Shown: positions 35,028 to 43,330 of the stretch, piece after piece | Numbering within the stretch: position 1 is the stretch's first letter | Layout: every line of letters starts with the position of its first letter | Origin: Sphingomonas kaistensis | GTDB lineage: Bacteria; Pseudomonadota; Alphaproteobacteria; Sphingomonadales; Sphingomonadaceae | Length of the DNA: 64,000 nt | Assembly: GCF_036884275.1 (NCBI RefSeq) | Contig: NZ_CP145607.1 | Coordinates: forward strand, 2,157,001-2,221,000 | Reading direction: 5' to 3' | Notes under the pieces: model-generated | What the model saw: the letters and a program-made list of their open reading frames with translations, nothing else | Told to the model about the DNA's origin: nothing | The model's database searches: none | Made by a program: the position numbers and the translations under genes

Positions 35028-35047
35028 AGGTATACTCCCCCAGACAG
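35028..35047 (+). repeat. Right copy of a 20-base imperfect repeat flanking the Fic-PP2C pair
   Basis: AGGTATACTCCCCCAGACAG, eight bases after the PP2C stop codon; matches 33250-33269 at 17 of 20 positions. Short inverted ends GTCT...AGAC (35022-35045) surround it. Confidence 0.5.
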
Positions 35048-35100
35048 GGACTAGTGCTCGCTATCAGCCTTTCGACGCGAACTTGTGTAACGAGTTGGAT

Positions 35101-38100
35101 TTATTCGACGTTAGCGTCTGGTCGGCCAGCCATGAGCGCGCTGATCCAGGCAAGCGCCAAATCCCGGCTACGGTAGCTATTCCACTTCGCGATTTCCTGC
35201 CGCTCAACGGCTGGGAAGGTCGAGTAAATATAGCGGATCTCATCGCGGCTAGTTGCGGAGTTTTCCGGGTCGTAGATGCCGTATAGGATGAAGTAGAGAG
35301 CATCGAGCTTGGCTCGCAGTCGAAGCCGACGCTCCTCATCCCAAATGAAAGGCGGCAGCACCTCCCCCGCAGCATCGACGTGGCCTAGGTCGCGGGCAAA
35401 GTCGGCTATGTCGTAAGCGGTAAAGGTCAATTCGAGCACAATCTCGCGCACGATCTCCAAGGCGGACTTCGGACCGAATGCCCGCGCATATGAGGCTGGC
35501 GATATGATCGGAAGCTGCTCAAGGATATACTTGTTCAGATTGCGGCTCTGAATCTTGTTCCTCGCTATGTAGTCGAGAGGTATCGAGGCAAGATTGGCCA
35601 ACAAGAGCGCCGCGTCAGATGCTCCTAGTCCATCAAGCAGTGGGATCTTGTTTCCGGTACCTACGCGCGGAATCATGCATGCGACGACCGACCTAGCGTT
35701 GTTAGTGTTGCAGATGTCATTGAAGCCGATGGCGTAACCGTTTTTGAGCCCTGCAATGTCATTTTCGCGGACCCAATATCGAGGCGTAGTCACAAAATTG
35801 ATGTCTTGAAGTTCCTCAAGTGAAGATCTTATCGCTTGCCCCTGCCCGCTTACCGACCCCTTCGGCGTCTCAATCGAAGCGTATCGATGATTGAAAAGCT
35901 GCACGCTCTTACCTTCGTAAAGAGGCAACCATGCTCCTTCTGCGCTCTCGAACCTGCTTCCGCCAGTTGACCACGCTCCGTGCTGTTCTTTCAGTTCCTC
36001 CAAGGTTGCAAAGGCATCGCTGTCATTCGTCATGTGAAACATGGTTGCGTAATCACAAGCCCAATCGCTCCGCTCTCCCTGACCTGACTTACGCACAAAA
36101 ACATCGACCCGTTTATAGACTTCAGCAGTGAGCTTGGCGTCACGCTTTGATCGGAGGACAGGGATAGTGCCTGTGTTCGGATTCAAGGCGAGCAACATCG
36201 GCGCGCTCAACTCGAAGGTGTCATCGGGTTCGGGTAGCGCGTGAAGCTTTACTGCATAACGAAAGCTATCGAATGATCGACCGTTGTTCGAGGCGATCAG
36301 CACCGTGGGCTGATCTTCGGCATGCACATCCTTGAAGAGCCACTGGCGCCTATTCTCAAAGGATATGAATGCCTTGAGCTGCTTGGACTCGGCAATCGCG
36401 GAGATGTAAGGTGCGTTGGTCTTGTCCATCCCAATACCAATTGGGGTAAGCAATCCTATCATGCCTCCCGGCCTCGCGATGCTATGTGCTCTTTCGACAA
36501 AGAGGCTGTAGAGGTTGATGTCACCCTTCCCCAGTAAAGGGTAGTGTCCTCCCTTTCGCGCAACTCGTAAGGCGGTAAGCGCACGCTCATTCGCAATTTG
36601 ATAATCATTGAAGAGCGGGTCGCCAGATCGCTCCAAAGCTTTGACGATTCTTTCTCGGTCAGCTGCCTTTGATTTCTGCGCTATCGCAGGTCGGCGCGCG
36701 GCGAACCACTCGACTTTCTGAAGTTTCATGCGATCCCATGGGGGGTTCCCAATCACAGCGTCGAAGCCGCCATCGCGCTCCTTTTTGGTCCAGCTCTTCC
36801 AAACGCCTGGAAAGGCAATCTGCCAATTGAAGAAACGCTCTTCTTCGATCAGCTTGCGCGCCTCGCGCCAGATCACATGGAAGCGCTCCGCCTCTTCTTG
36901 CCTCGATCGGACCGCTTCGGGTTCCTTCTTGCCTCTGGCGATCGGCAGCGGATCTCCGAAGCCTCCATCGAGCCACTGAGTTACCAGCGGTCTCTCCTCC
37001 CGCGGTAGATCCAGCCAGTCGATCGCGTGCACGAAGCTTACAAAGCTGTCGAACGGTCCAGTCTGAAACTCGATGTCTTTCCACATATCAGCGCTGGCAT
37101 GGACTTCTGCTACTTCAGCGTCAGTCAACGCCTCGATACGCTGCATTTGAGAAGCCTGCCGCTCGGCATTCCTGAGCTCCTCGATATACAGCAGTTCGCC
37201 CGCCTTGCCCGCCTTGTCGATCGCGTCGCGAACCCAAAGGCCAAACAGGCTGTCGCCGCAATGCAGGTGGTGATTGATGAAAGAGAGCGGTGCACCAACC
37301 GTGAAGGTGTGCAGCCACAACGCGACTTTCGCGAGCTCCACCGCCATCGGGTTCTTGTCCACGCCGTGGATGCAGCGCTTTAAAACCATCCGCTTCACCA
37401 GCTGGGGATCGTCGAGTTGCTCTTCAGCAACCGACCAATTCTTCTCCTGCGCATTGTGCCAGATGGTCGAGCGGATCTTCTCGATCTCGATGGCTATCGG
37501 GCTCTGATATTCGGTCACCCCTGCCTCGGAGGCAATCTCAACCGCCTTCGCCATAGCCTCGAGTGCAGCGTTGGTAAGCCGGTCAACCAAGCTCACGAGA
37601 AAGTGGCCTGAACCCATTGCCGGGTCGCAAACCCTTAACCGAGTGATAGACCTGGCCGGGTCGGCAGCCTCAAGGGCTCGTAGCTTCATGGCTTCGCTGT
37701 CATCATTGCGGAGCAAATTCACCGCATTAGCAAAGCCTGCGTAGGCATCTTTAATGAGGGGGGCCAGCGTCTCGTCAATGATGAGCAGCACCAGCTCGTC
37801 AGGTGTGTAATAGCTGCCGCTATCCTTGCGCGCGAAGATGTTTGGCTGGATCTCGAACCTGCCATCCACCCGCTTCATTTCGAACTCCAGCAGGCGCTCG
37901 TAGATGGAGCCAAGCTGCTGGACTGAGAGGTCACGGTAGTTGATGTATCGGCGCCGACCCTCGCGCTGCTCCCACGAAAGAATGTCTAGCGCTTCGGCCA
38001 TTACACTGTCGGGTAGGCGGATGACCTTGAGCAGGGGCGTTTCTGAAGCGCTAAAGAGGCCGCCATTATAGGGTGGCAGACCGACTGACGGATCTCCCTT

Positions 38101-39174
38101 GTCGATCATCATGGCGAGGCTTGAGAAGCGATCCCAGATCGGTGTCGCGACAGTCGAAAAGGTGCCGCTTGCATCCATGCGCGACCCAACATCCTTGCGG
38201 GCATCGCGCAAGGCGTAGTCGTCGTATCGAGCGTCCCTCACCGGCAGCAGCCCACGGTCCTCCGCATAGAGGATGAAGAGCAGCCGATAGAGCAGGATCA
38301 GCGTCGCGTTTCTGATCTCTTCGAGTTCAGTATCGGCGGGAGCCTTCTCAGCGATTGCCCTGCCGAGTGAGGGGTAGAGCCTAGCGAAGACCAAGTCGGA
38401 GAGGTTCTTTGCAACCCGCTCTTCGTAAAACGCGGCTTCGCGGCGCGCTTGGTCATGGAAGCTGGGGGCATCGGCTGCTTGGCGCTCGAAAGCAGAGCGT
38501 GAGAACATGGCCGCAAAGACGCGCAGCCAGTGCTCCCGCTCCTCATCCGTGACGGCCGCGTCAAAAACGTCGGGTCCAATCCCGATGATCCGAGCGAGGT
38601 CGATCTCAAGATAATCGTCGATCGTAGACCGGGCGCCCGCGTAATAGAGCCGCCAACGCCCACCATTGGTTAGAATGCCCCAGCGCAGATCCCCGCCGGT
38701 CAGATCGTCAATGCGCCGCAGATATCGTAGTAGCTGCGTTGAGGGGGTTTCTCGATCGGCCCCGGAGCGTCCTTCGGCTCGGTCTAGCGCACGGCCCCAG
38801 CGCTTGCTCTCGATGATTGCGGAGCCGAATGCATAGCGTTTCCATTCCTCCGCGTGCTCGTTCGCGCGTGACTTGGCAGCCTCGTTGATGAACAGAAGGC
38901 CATCTGGAACGCTTTCCCGACCGCTGGACGAAAGATTCTGCTGAGTCAGCCACGAAGACCACCCCAGTGCTTCGAGAACGGGCCATACGAGATCGCTCTC
39001 CGTGGTGGCCTCATTCGGTCGTGTCGCATGCGGAAACCCAGCCAGAAGTGCTTGCAGACGCTCTCTGAGGGCGATTGCATCGACTTCGCCATACGCAGCG
39101 CTGCGTTTGATGCCCTCGACCAGGTAATCCTGTGAAAACAGCGAACCACCTGTGAAGAGCACCGCATCAGTCAT
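35101..39174 (-). CDS. Type IIG restriction-modification enzyme (Eco57I-like, nuclease-methyltransferase fusion)
   Basis: 1357 residues. N-terminal PD-(D/E)xK nuclease: VPDGLLF (P90, D91) and AIIESKRW (E122, K124). A helical region leads to the gamma-class N6-adenine methyltransferase: motif X KDSGSYYTPDELV (about 450-462), motif I RVCDPAMGSGHFLV (about 514-527), HGVDKNPMAVELAK, and motif IV IGNPPWDRMK (about 808-817). The C-terminal 450 residues are the likely target-recognition part. One polypeptide would methylate and cut DNA. Unlike PglX of BREX it has its own nuclease. No helicase or separate specificity gene adjoins it. Confidence 0.88.
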   Translation of the reverse strand: MTDAVLFTGGSLFSQDYLVEGIKRSAAYGEVDAIALRERLQALLAGFPHATRPNEATTESDLVWPVLEALGWSSWLTQQNLSSSGRESVPDGLLFINEAAKSRANEHAEEWKRYAFGSAIIESKRWGRALDRAEGRSGADRETPSTQLLRYLRRIDDLTGGDLRWGILTNGGRWRLYYAGARSTIDDYLEIDLARIIGIGPDVFDAAVTDEEREHWLRVFAAMFSRSAFERQAADAPSFHDQARREAAFYEERVAKNLSDLVFARLYPSLGRAIAEKAPADTELEEIRNATLILLYRLLFILYAEDRGLLPVRDARYDDYALRDARKDVGSRMDASGTFSTVATPIWDRFSSLAMMIDKGDPSVGLPPYNGGLFSASETPLLKVIRLPDSVMAEALDILSWEQREGRRRYINYRDLSVQQLGSIYERLLEFEMKRVDGRFEIQPNIFARKDSGSYYTPDELVLLIIDETLAPLIKDAYAGFANAVNLLRNDDSEAMKLRALEAADPARSITRLRVCDPAMGSGHFLVSLVDRLTNAALEAMAKAVEIASEAGVTEYQSPIAIEIEKIRSTIWHNAQEKNWSVAEEQLDDPQLVKRMVLKRCIHGVDKNPMAVELAKVALWLHTFTVGAPLSFINHHLHCGDSLFGLWVRDAIDKAGKAGELLYIEELRNAERQASQMQRIEALTDAEVAEVHASADMWKDIEFQTGPFDSFVSFVHAIDWLDLPREERPLVTQWLDGGFGDPLPIARGKKEPEAVRSRQEEAERFHVIWREARKLIEEERFFNWQIAFPGVWKSWTKKERDGGFDAVIGNPPWDRMKLQKVEWFAARRPAIAQKSKAADRERIVKALERSGDPLFNDYQIANERALTALRVARKGGHYPLLGKGDINLYSLFVERAHSIARPGGMIGLLTPIGIGMDKTNAPYISAIAESKQLKAFISFENRRQWLFKDVHAEDQPTVLIASNNGRSFDSFRYAVKLHALPEPDDTFELSAPMLLALNPNTGTIPVLRSKRDAKLTAEVYKRVDVFVRKSGQGERSDWACDYATMFHMTNDSDAFATLEELKEQHGAWSTGGSRFESAEGAWLPLYEGKSVQLFNHRYASIETPKGSVSGQGQAIRSSLEELQDINFVTTPRYWVRENDIAGLKNGYAIGFNDICNTNNARSVVACMIPRVGTGNKIPLLDGLGASDAALLLANLASIPLDYIARNKIQSRNLNKYILEQLPIISPASYARAFGPKSALEIVREIVLELTFTAYDIADFARDLGHVDAAGEVLPPFIWDEERRLRLRAKLDALYFILYGIYDPENSATSRDEIRYIYSTFPAVERQEIAKWNSYRSRDLALAWISALMAGRPDANVE

Positions 39175-39248
39175 TTGGCTGTCTTACGGCCTATGGACGG
39201 CCGGTCCAACCCGGTCGGGCAAAAGACAAGCCGCACAGCGAGGTTGCA

Positions 39249-39530
39249 CTACCTTTGCCGCGCCACATCGGACAAGGGCACCACGAAGACCCAACGCCCG
39301 GTGCCAGCCTCCACGACCAAGCCTTCGCGAGCAATAGTCAACGCATCCTGCACGACGACTCGCATGAAATCGTTGAGGTGCTTGGGCCTCATCTCCCGCC
39401 AGCGCAGCTTATCGGGATCGCCGCCATGTTGAATGACATGCTCCTCGAACAGCTCATGGGCGTCGTCGTGGTTTGCGGCTATCACGTAAGCTTCGATGCA
39501 GGTGAGGTCGAAGAACTGGAAGAGGCGCAT
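39249..39530 (-). CDS. Small island protein A, paralogue of the next upstream gene
   Basis: 93 residues from the ATG at 39530 (GTG one codon earlier possible). Starts MRLFQFFD, then AYVIAANHDDAHELFEEHV and ends with GRWVFVVPLSD. The same order of elements (ML/RL start, VVAA-x-x-x-x-A-x-x-LF, helix with L-x-x-AL, GWVF-x-x-PL end) occurs in the product of 39540-39845, six bases upstream. Located 74 bases before the type IIG gene on the same strand. No family recognised; a controller or accessory role for the restriction enzyme is a guess. Confidence 0.65.
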   Translation of the reverse strand: MRLFQFFDLTCIEAYVIAANHDDAHELFEEHVIQHGGDPDKLRWREMRPKHLNDFMRVVVQDALTIAREGLVVEAGTGRWVFVVPLSDVARQR

Positions 39531-39539
39531 CACTAGGCC

Positions 39540-39845
39540 CTACTCGCCACCAGCTACCGGCAGAACGCGGCGACTGACCGGAGTGCACAGAGGTGCAGAG
39601 AAGACCCAACCGAGATCTTCGTCATAGTGGAGAACGCCAGATACCCCAAAGGCGAGAGCATCAAGCACTTGAGCTACCTGCTCTGCACCGAGGTCCATGA
39701 CCAAATGGTTCTTAATGGTGAGGCCATCATGGAAGCGTCCTCTGGATGCTTCGAAGGTCACGAAGATGTCGACAGCCTCAGATTGGCTTGCGGCAACGAC
39801 GTGGAGCTCACGCCGGTTGTCAGAGGTGATGGAGTAGAGGTTCAT
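39540..39845 (-). CDS. Small island protein B, paralogue of the next downstream gene
   Basis: 101 residues from the ATG at 39845. MNLYSITSDNRRELHVVAAS, SEAVDIFVTFEA, AQVLDALAFGVSGVLHY and LGWVFSAPL line up with the shorter product of 39249-39530. First gene of a probable three-gene unit ending with the type IIG enzyme. Mixed alpha/beta, soluble. Function unknown. Confidence 0.65.
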   Translation of the reverse strand: MNLYSITSDNRRELHVVAASQSEAVDIFVTFEASRGRFHDGLTIKNHLVMDLGAEQVAQVLDALAFGVSGVLHYDEDLGWVFSAPLCTPVSRRVLPVAGGE

Positions 39846-40102
39846 GCAGGTTCACCTTTCTTGCTGTGAACCTGTTGGTTACGTGCTCAAGACCTTGGAT
39901 ACGGGTGGCCTCATCGTGGCTCCCGTTTGGCCCCGGCTACCCAAAGCTGTTCACTTCCGGTGTGACGAGGCAGTTGACTTTTTGAAAAGACAGTCTGTCG
40001 GATCACCCTCGTCATTTGCCAACGGACATACGAGGAAAGTTGCGACAGATGGACGGCTCCTTCCGATCACCCTGATTCGGAAAAATGAAGGAGCGACCTG
40101 TA

Positions 40103-41098
40103 ATGCCAAATCCCGAACTTGAGCGGCTTGAGCGCCTCGATCACGCTCAAAGGATCCGCCATTGGACCTCGGCCAAGCCTTGGGCCGGTCTTCGACTGCC
40201 GCCCATCCAAAAGCCTTTCTTGGCCCACCGCGTGAAGGTCGACCGCGGCAACATCACTGCGATGCCGCTGCTTGTCGGTCGACCGTGCTTTGGGCAACCG
40301 ACAGCGATCATGCGCCATGGTGGCGGCGCCCGGCAATGGAGTCCCAGGAGTAGGTCTTGGGTTCCTGATCGCTGCGCCCGATGCGCGGTCAGCGAGGCTT
40401 GTAAGTATGTAGCTGCTGAACGACTTCGGGCAACGCCGGAGATCGACGACTATTATCGAGAGTGGGTGCACCTTGGTGGGCGAGAAGCTACGTGGCTGAA
40501 CGAAGGGCCCCCGGGCACCGTGGCGTTGGTCTACACGAAACTCATCCGCCTGCTGACCACGCAGGTCGAGTTCACGAGCGTCAACGATGCTCTGGTGGCG
40601 GCGCATTACGACGGACTAGAGGAAAAGCGGCGCACTCAGGAAGCGGAACGCAAGCGCAAAGAGAGGGCAAAGAAGAGCGAAGAGCGTGCCCGGGAAGGCA
40701 AGTTCGACGAGATTGTCCTCGAGGAGCTTAGTGGTCAGATGGCTTGGCGCTATGTAGCCCACCGAAGTGCTCAGGCGCATCCGCAAGGGCCTTCACAGAT
40801 CAAGCGCGCAAAGACAGCATCTTTGTTCGACGCTCGCACTTGGCTGGCCAAGACTAGGCTGGAGCTCCGGAGTATTTCGACCAACGACAGCAACATTTCG
40901 CGCGAGTTGCAGGCAATCGGCTTCGAACAACATCGCCCCCACGGTGCCCTACGCCATGCTGTCCGGCGCGCGCTGAGCCGCATCGATCTGCTGGAAAGGA
41001 CGCGCCTCCCAGGTGAAAGCAGCGTGATCTGGCCGCGATTCAGCATGCGTGAGCTGCGCCACCACCTCGCCTCTCACCCCCTACAATCATTGCGATGA
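40103..41098 (+). CDS. Hypothetical island protein with a cysteine cluster and charged coiled coil
   Basis: 331 residues from the ATG at 40103, preferred to one at 40085 because AAGGAG lies between them. A putative metal knuckle DRCARCAVSEACKY (C-x2-C-x5-C) sits near residue 100, followed by a lysine/glutamate-rich coil (about 178-206, EEKRRTQEAERKRKERAKKS) and a basic C-terminal region (RPHGALRHAVRRALSRIDLL). Nucleic-acid binding is plausible but not shown. Divergent from the small-protein/type IIG unit. No family recognised. Confidence 0.7.
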   Translation: MPNPELERLERLDHAQRIRHWTSAKPWAGLRLPPIQKPFLAHRVKVDRGNITAMPLLVGRPCFGQPTAIMRHGGGARQWSPRSRSWVPDRCARCAVSEACKYVAAERLRATPEIDDYYREWVHLGGREATWLNEGPPGTVALVYTKLIRLLTTQVEFTSVNDALVAAHYDGLEEKRRTQEAERKRKERAKKSEERAREGKFDEIVLEELSGQMAWRYVAHRSAQAHPQGPSQIKRAKTASLFDARTWLAKTRLELRSISTNDSNISRELQAIGFEQHRPHGALRHAVRRALSRIDLLERTRLPGESSVIWPRFSMRELRHHLASHPLQSLR

Positions 41099-41403
41099 GG
41101 TCCCGGTCGCCGGCGTCACTCGAAACCCTACAAATTCGACCACGTTGCGCCGTGGGGGGCCACCCACCCGCGGCAGCGACCATAATGAGAGTCGTGCTTT
41201 TCTGCGGATCCAGCCCCTACGGAAGGCGGTCCACTCCGAGCGGAACTTCTTTTAAAGAGAAGTGGAAGCCCGTCTCCCGCAGCGCGGGAAGCCGGGGAGG
41301 TAGAAAGAAGAAAAGAACACTAATCCAGATCTCCGCGGCGTGTGCATAGCAGCCGATTCTCGATCCGCACCCGGCGTGACCCAGTCCGGGCGCGGGTGCG
41401 CGA
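41099..41403. other. 305-base gap between two convergent island genes
   Basis: No supported gene. It contains a large inverted repeat with GATC ends at 41362-41405 (GCACCCG pairing with CGGGTGC around a GC-rich centre), a likely bidirectional terminator for the integrase and the hypothetical gene, and a short A/G-rich stretch at 41302-41318. Confidence 0.5.
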
Positions 41404-43182
41404 TCAATCTGCCACAGGTAAGGTTGGCACCGGCGTTGCGCTACTGAAGAGATGATCAAAGCGGACCCCCTCAAATCGCACCGCCTCCATCCACCCCTTA
41501 AACATCGTTACTGTGCCCTGTGGCAGTTCGCCGTAACCGGACGTCACTGTCTTCTGGTTGTGTCCGAGGCAGACCTCAATCTGATCGTCGAGTAGTTCAG
41601 CCTCACTCCTCAGCCGATCAGCGAGCGTGTGGCGGAAGCTGTGTGTGCCGTAGCCATCGCCGCCCTGCACCTCACCGTTCTTAATGCCGATGGCGGTCAG
41701 ATAGTCTCGCCACCACTCTGAGGGAGTGCCGCTGATCTGCCCGCGGCCGTTCGGCGCGAGCCCGGGGAACATAGCTGCCTTCCCGTCCCCGCCGACGCGC
41801 TCAAGCTGCTTCGCATGAAAATCGAGGAAGCCAATTCGCTCTAGAAGTTGGTGCACTGCTGCGAAGCGACTCCTTCCACTCTTCGTCGAGAGCCCCGCAC
41901 CTGCGTCATGGCAGATGTGGATGAACCACACTCCTCGCTCCAGCCGAACATCGCCCAGGCGAAGCTGCGCGATCTCGCCAAGACGAGCGCCAGAGAAAAG
42001 ACACACCAGTGGGATCCACTTCCGTTAATCATCGGCATGCATGTTGCCGGGTAGATGCTCTTGCCCATCTGCAAGGAAGCCGGTGAAGAGAGGTGAGCCC
42101 AGTATCTTGTTTAGGTCATCCGTTCTGAACGGCGGGCGCGGCCTAAGGCCCTTGACCCCATCGTAAAACAAGCCGTCGACCGGGTTACGTAAACCCGCCC
42201 AGCGAGGCTGCTTACGAAGCCAGGTGTAGAGCGGAGAGATGGTCGATAGGTGCTTGTTGATGTTCGTGAAGGCCATCCTCGGCATTCCGGCCTTCCGGGC
42301 CTTGGTAGCTGCCACGCGCATGTCCAGCCCGCCCAATTCTCGCTTGCTCATCCATTTCGGAGGCAGGTCACGCATGGTGTCTCGATACGCCGCGATTTCG
42401 ATAGGTTCGATGGAGTCTACAGCGCGATCGGTGCCCACGAAGGCGACGAACTGCTTGATGACCTTCCGGTCCTGATCCACCGTATCCGGCCGCTTCCTGC
42501 CCTTCGCGAGGCTCTCTGCCGACCAACGCTCGAAAAGTTCAAGAAAGGTCTCACCTGGCTTGGCCATCGCTGCCTGCTTGGCCTTTGGTGTCTGAACCGT
42601 TTGGGTGCGAGGCTCTGCGTCCAGCTCCCCATTCGCGCGGCGCGTGAACACGGCCACGGCGTCGATGCTGGCTTCCGCGATGGCCTGAACGAACGCGCTG
42701 TAAGCGTCGGTTCCCTTCTCAATGCGCAACCCACGCCCTTGTATCGCCCGGTCCGCTACCGCTTCCCACTGCAATGTGTCGCCAGCGTGCAGTTGCCGCG
42801 ACATGCGCCTGAGATCCGCCTCTCGCTGCGCCAGCCGCGATGCGTAACCCGCATTGTCGGCAGGCCATGTTTTCCGACGCTGCTCGAGCGCCTTCAACAT
42901 CCCATCATATGCTACCCTCACCGCGACGTCGGCAGGGTCAATGAGGCCAGTCGGTCCAAGTTCACCGGCCTTTTCCCTCCATTCGGAGAGGAGGTCTGTC
43001 ACGACCTGGGGAGCTAGTTGACCAGCGGCGCGCCGATCGGCAGTTCCAAGCGACCGCAACACCTCATTCTGTCCTACAACCGCACGCCAGTTCGCCGGGA
43101 CCTGAACACGAACCTGGTAGGGCCCGATCTCGCGTCCCTTCCTTCTCCGTTTAATAATCTTATAGCCGTCGCCGCGCGCCAT
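41404..43182 (-). pseudogene. Tyrosine integrase interrupted by an in-frame TAA
   Basis: The ATG at 43182 has GAGG five bases upstream. Codon 386 (42025-42027) is TAA; the same frame continues without shift to 41404 and encodes the catalytic half, so this is a nonsense change in a gene of about 592 codons. Before the stop: N-terminal Arm/SAM-like domains (FLELFERWSAES, then FTNINKHLSTISPLYTWLRK). After it: RKWIPLVCLFSGARLGEIAQ (first Arg), HSFRHTLADRL (HxxR) and LGHNQKTVTSGYG (H/Y region). The truncated product would lack every catalytic residue. The stop replaces a position where relatives often have an aromatic residue (TAC/TAT to TAA). A sequencing error is possible. Confidence 0.88.
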
Positions 43183-43196
43183 CTTGCCTCGTCCAT

Positions 43197-43228
43197 GTGA
43201 CAGGTATTGTGACACTTCTCGTGACACA
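43197..43228 (+). promoter_or_regulatory. Right integrase arm-type sites (GTGACAC repeats)
   Basis: GTGACAGG (43197), GTGACACT (43209) and GTGACACA (43221), exactly 12 bases apart, directly upstream of the integrase start and 64 bases from the right core repeat. Same motif and spacing as at the left end. Confidence 0.6.
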
Positions 43229-43291
43229 GAGGACGGGCAAAGACTAGGAAAACCGGTTTACTAGCGGGGAAAGTCGGTGAAGGAAGATTCT

Positions 43292-43317
43292 AGGTTCGAA
43301 TCCTGTCTCCCCGACCA
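43292..43317 (+). repeat. Island right end (attR core, 26 bp)
   Basis: Exact copy of the last 26 bases of tRNA-Pro (28753-28778). The rest of the tRNA is absent here, so this is a fragment left by site-specific integration. Confidence 0.93.
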
Positions 43318-43330
43318 CATGCTTTGTTGG

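Noticed and set aside
35101..39174. BREX PglX or DISARM methylase
   Set aside because: The protein has its own N-terminal PD-ExK domain, and no other BREX or DISARM genes (PglZ, BrxC, DrmA-type helicase) are present.
39255..39869. Plus-strand small frames opposite the two paralogous island proteins
   Set aside because: The minus-strand frames share a common pattern with each other and are collinear with the restriction gene; the plus-strand ones do not.
41841..42074. Frameshift in the integrase
   Set aside because: A third-frame stretch looked like a shifted catalytic part, but the two halves are in the same frame and differ only by a TAA codon, so it is a nonsense change.
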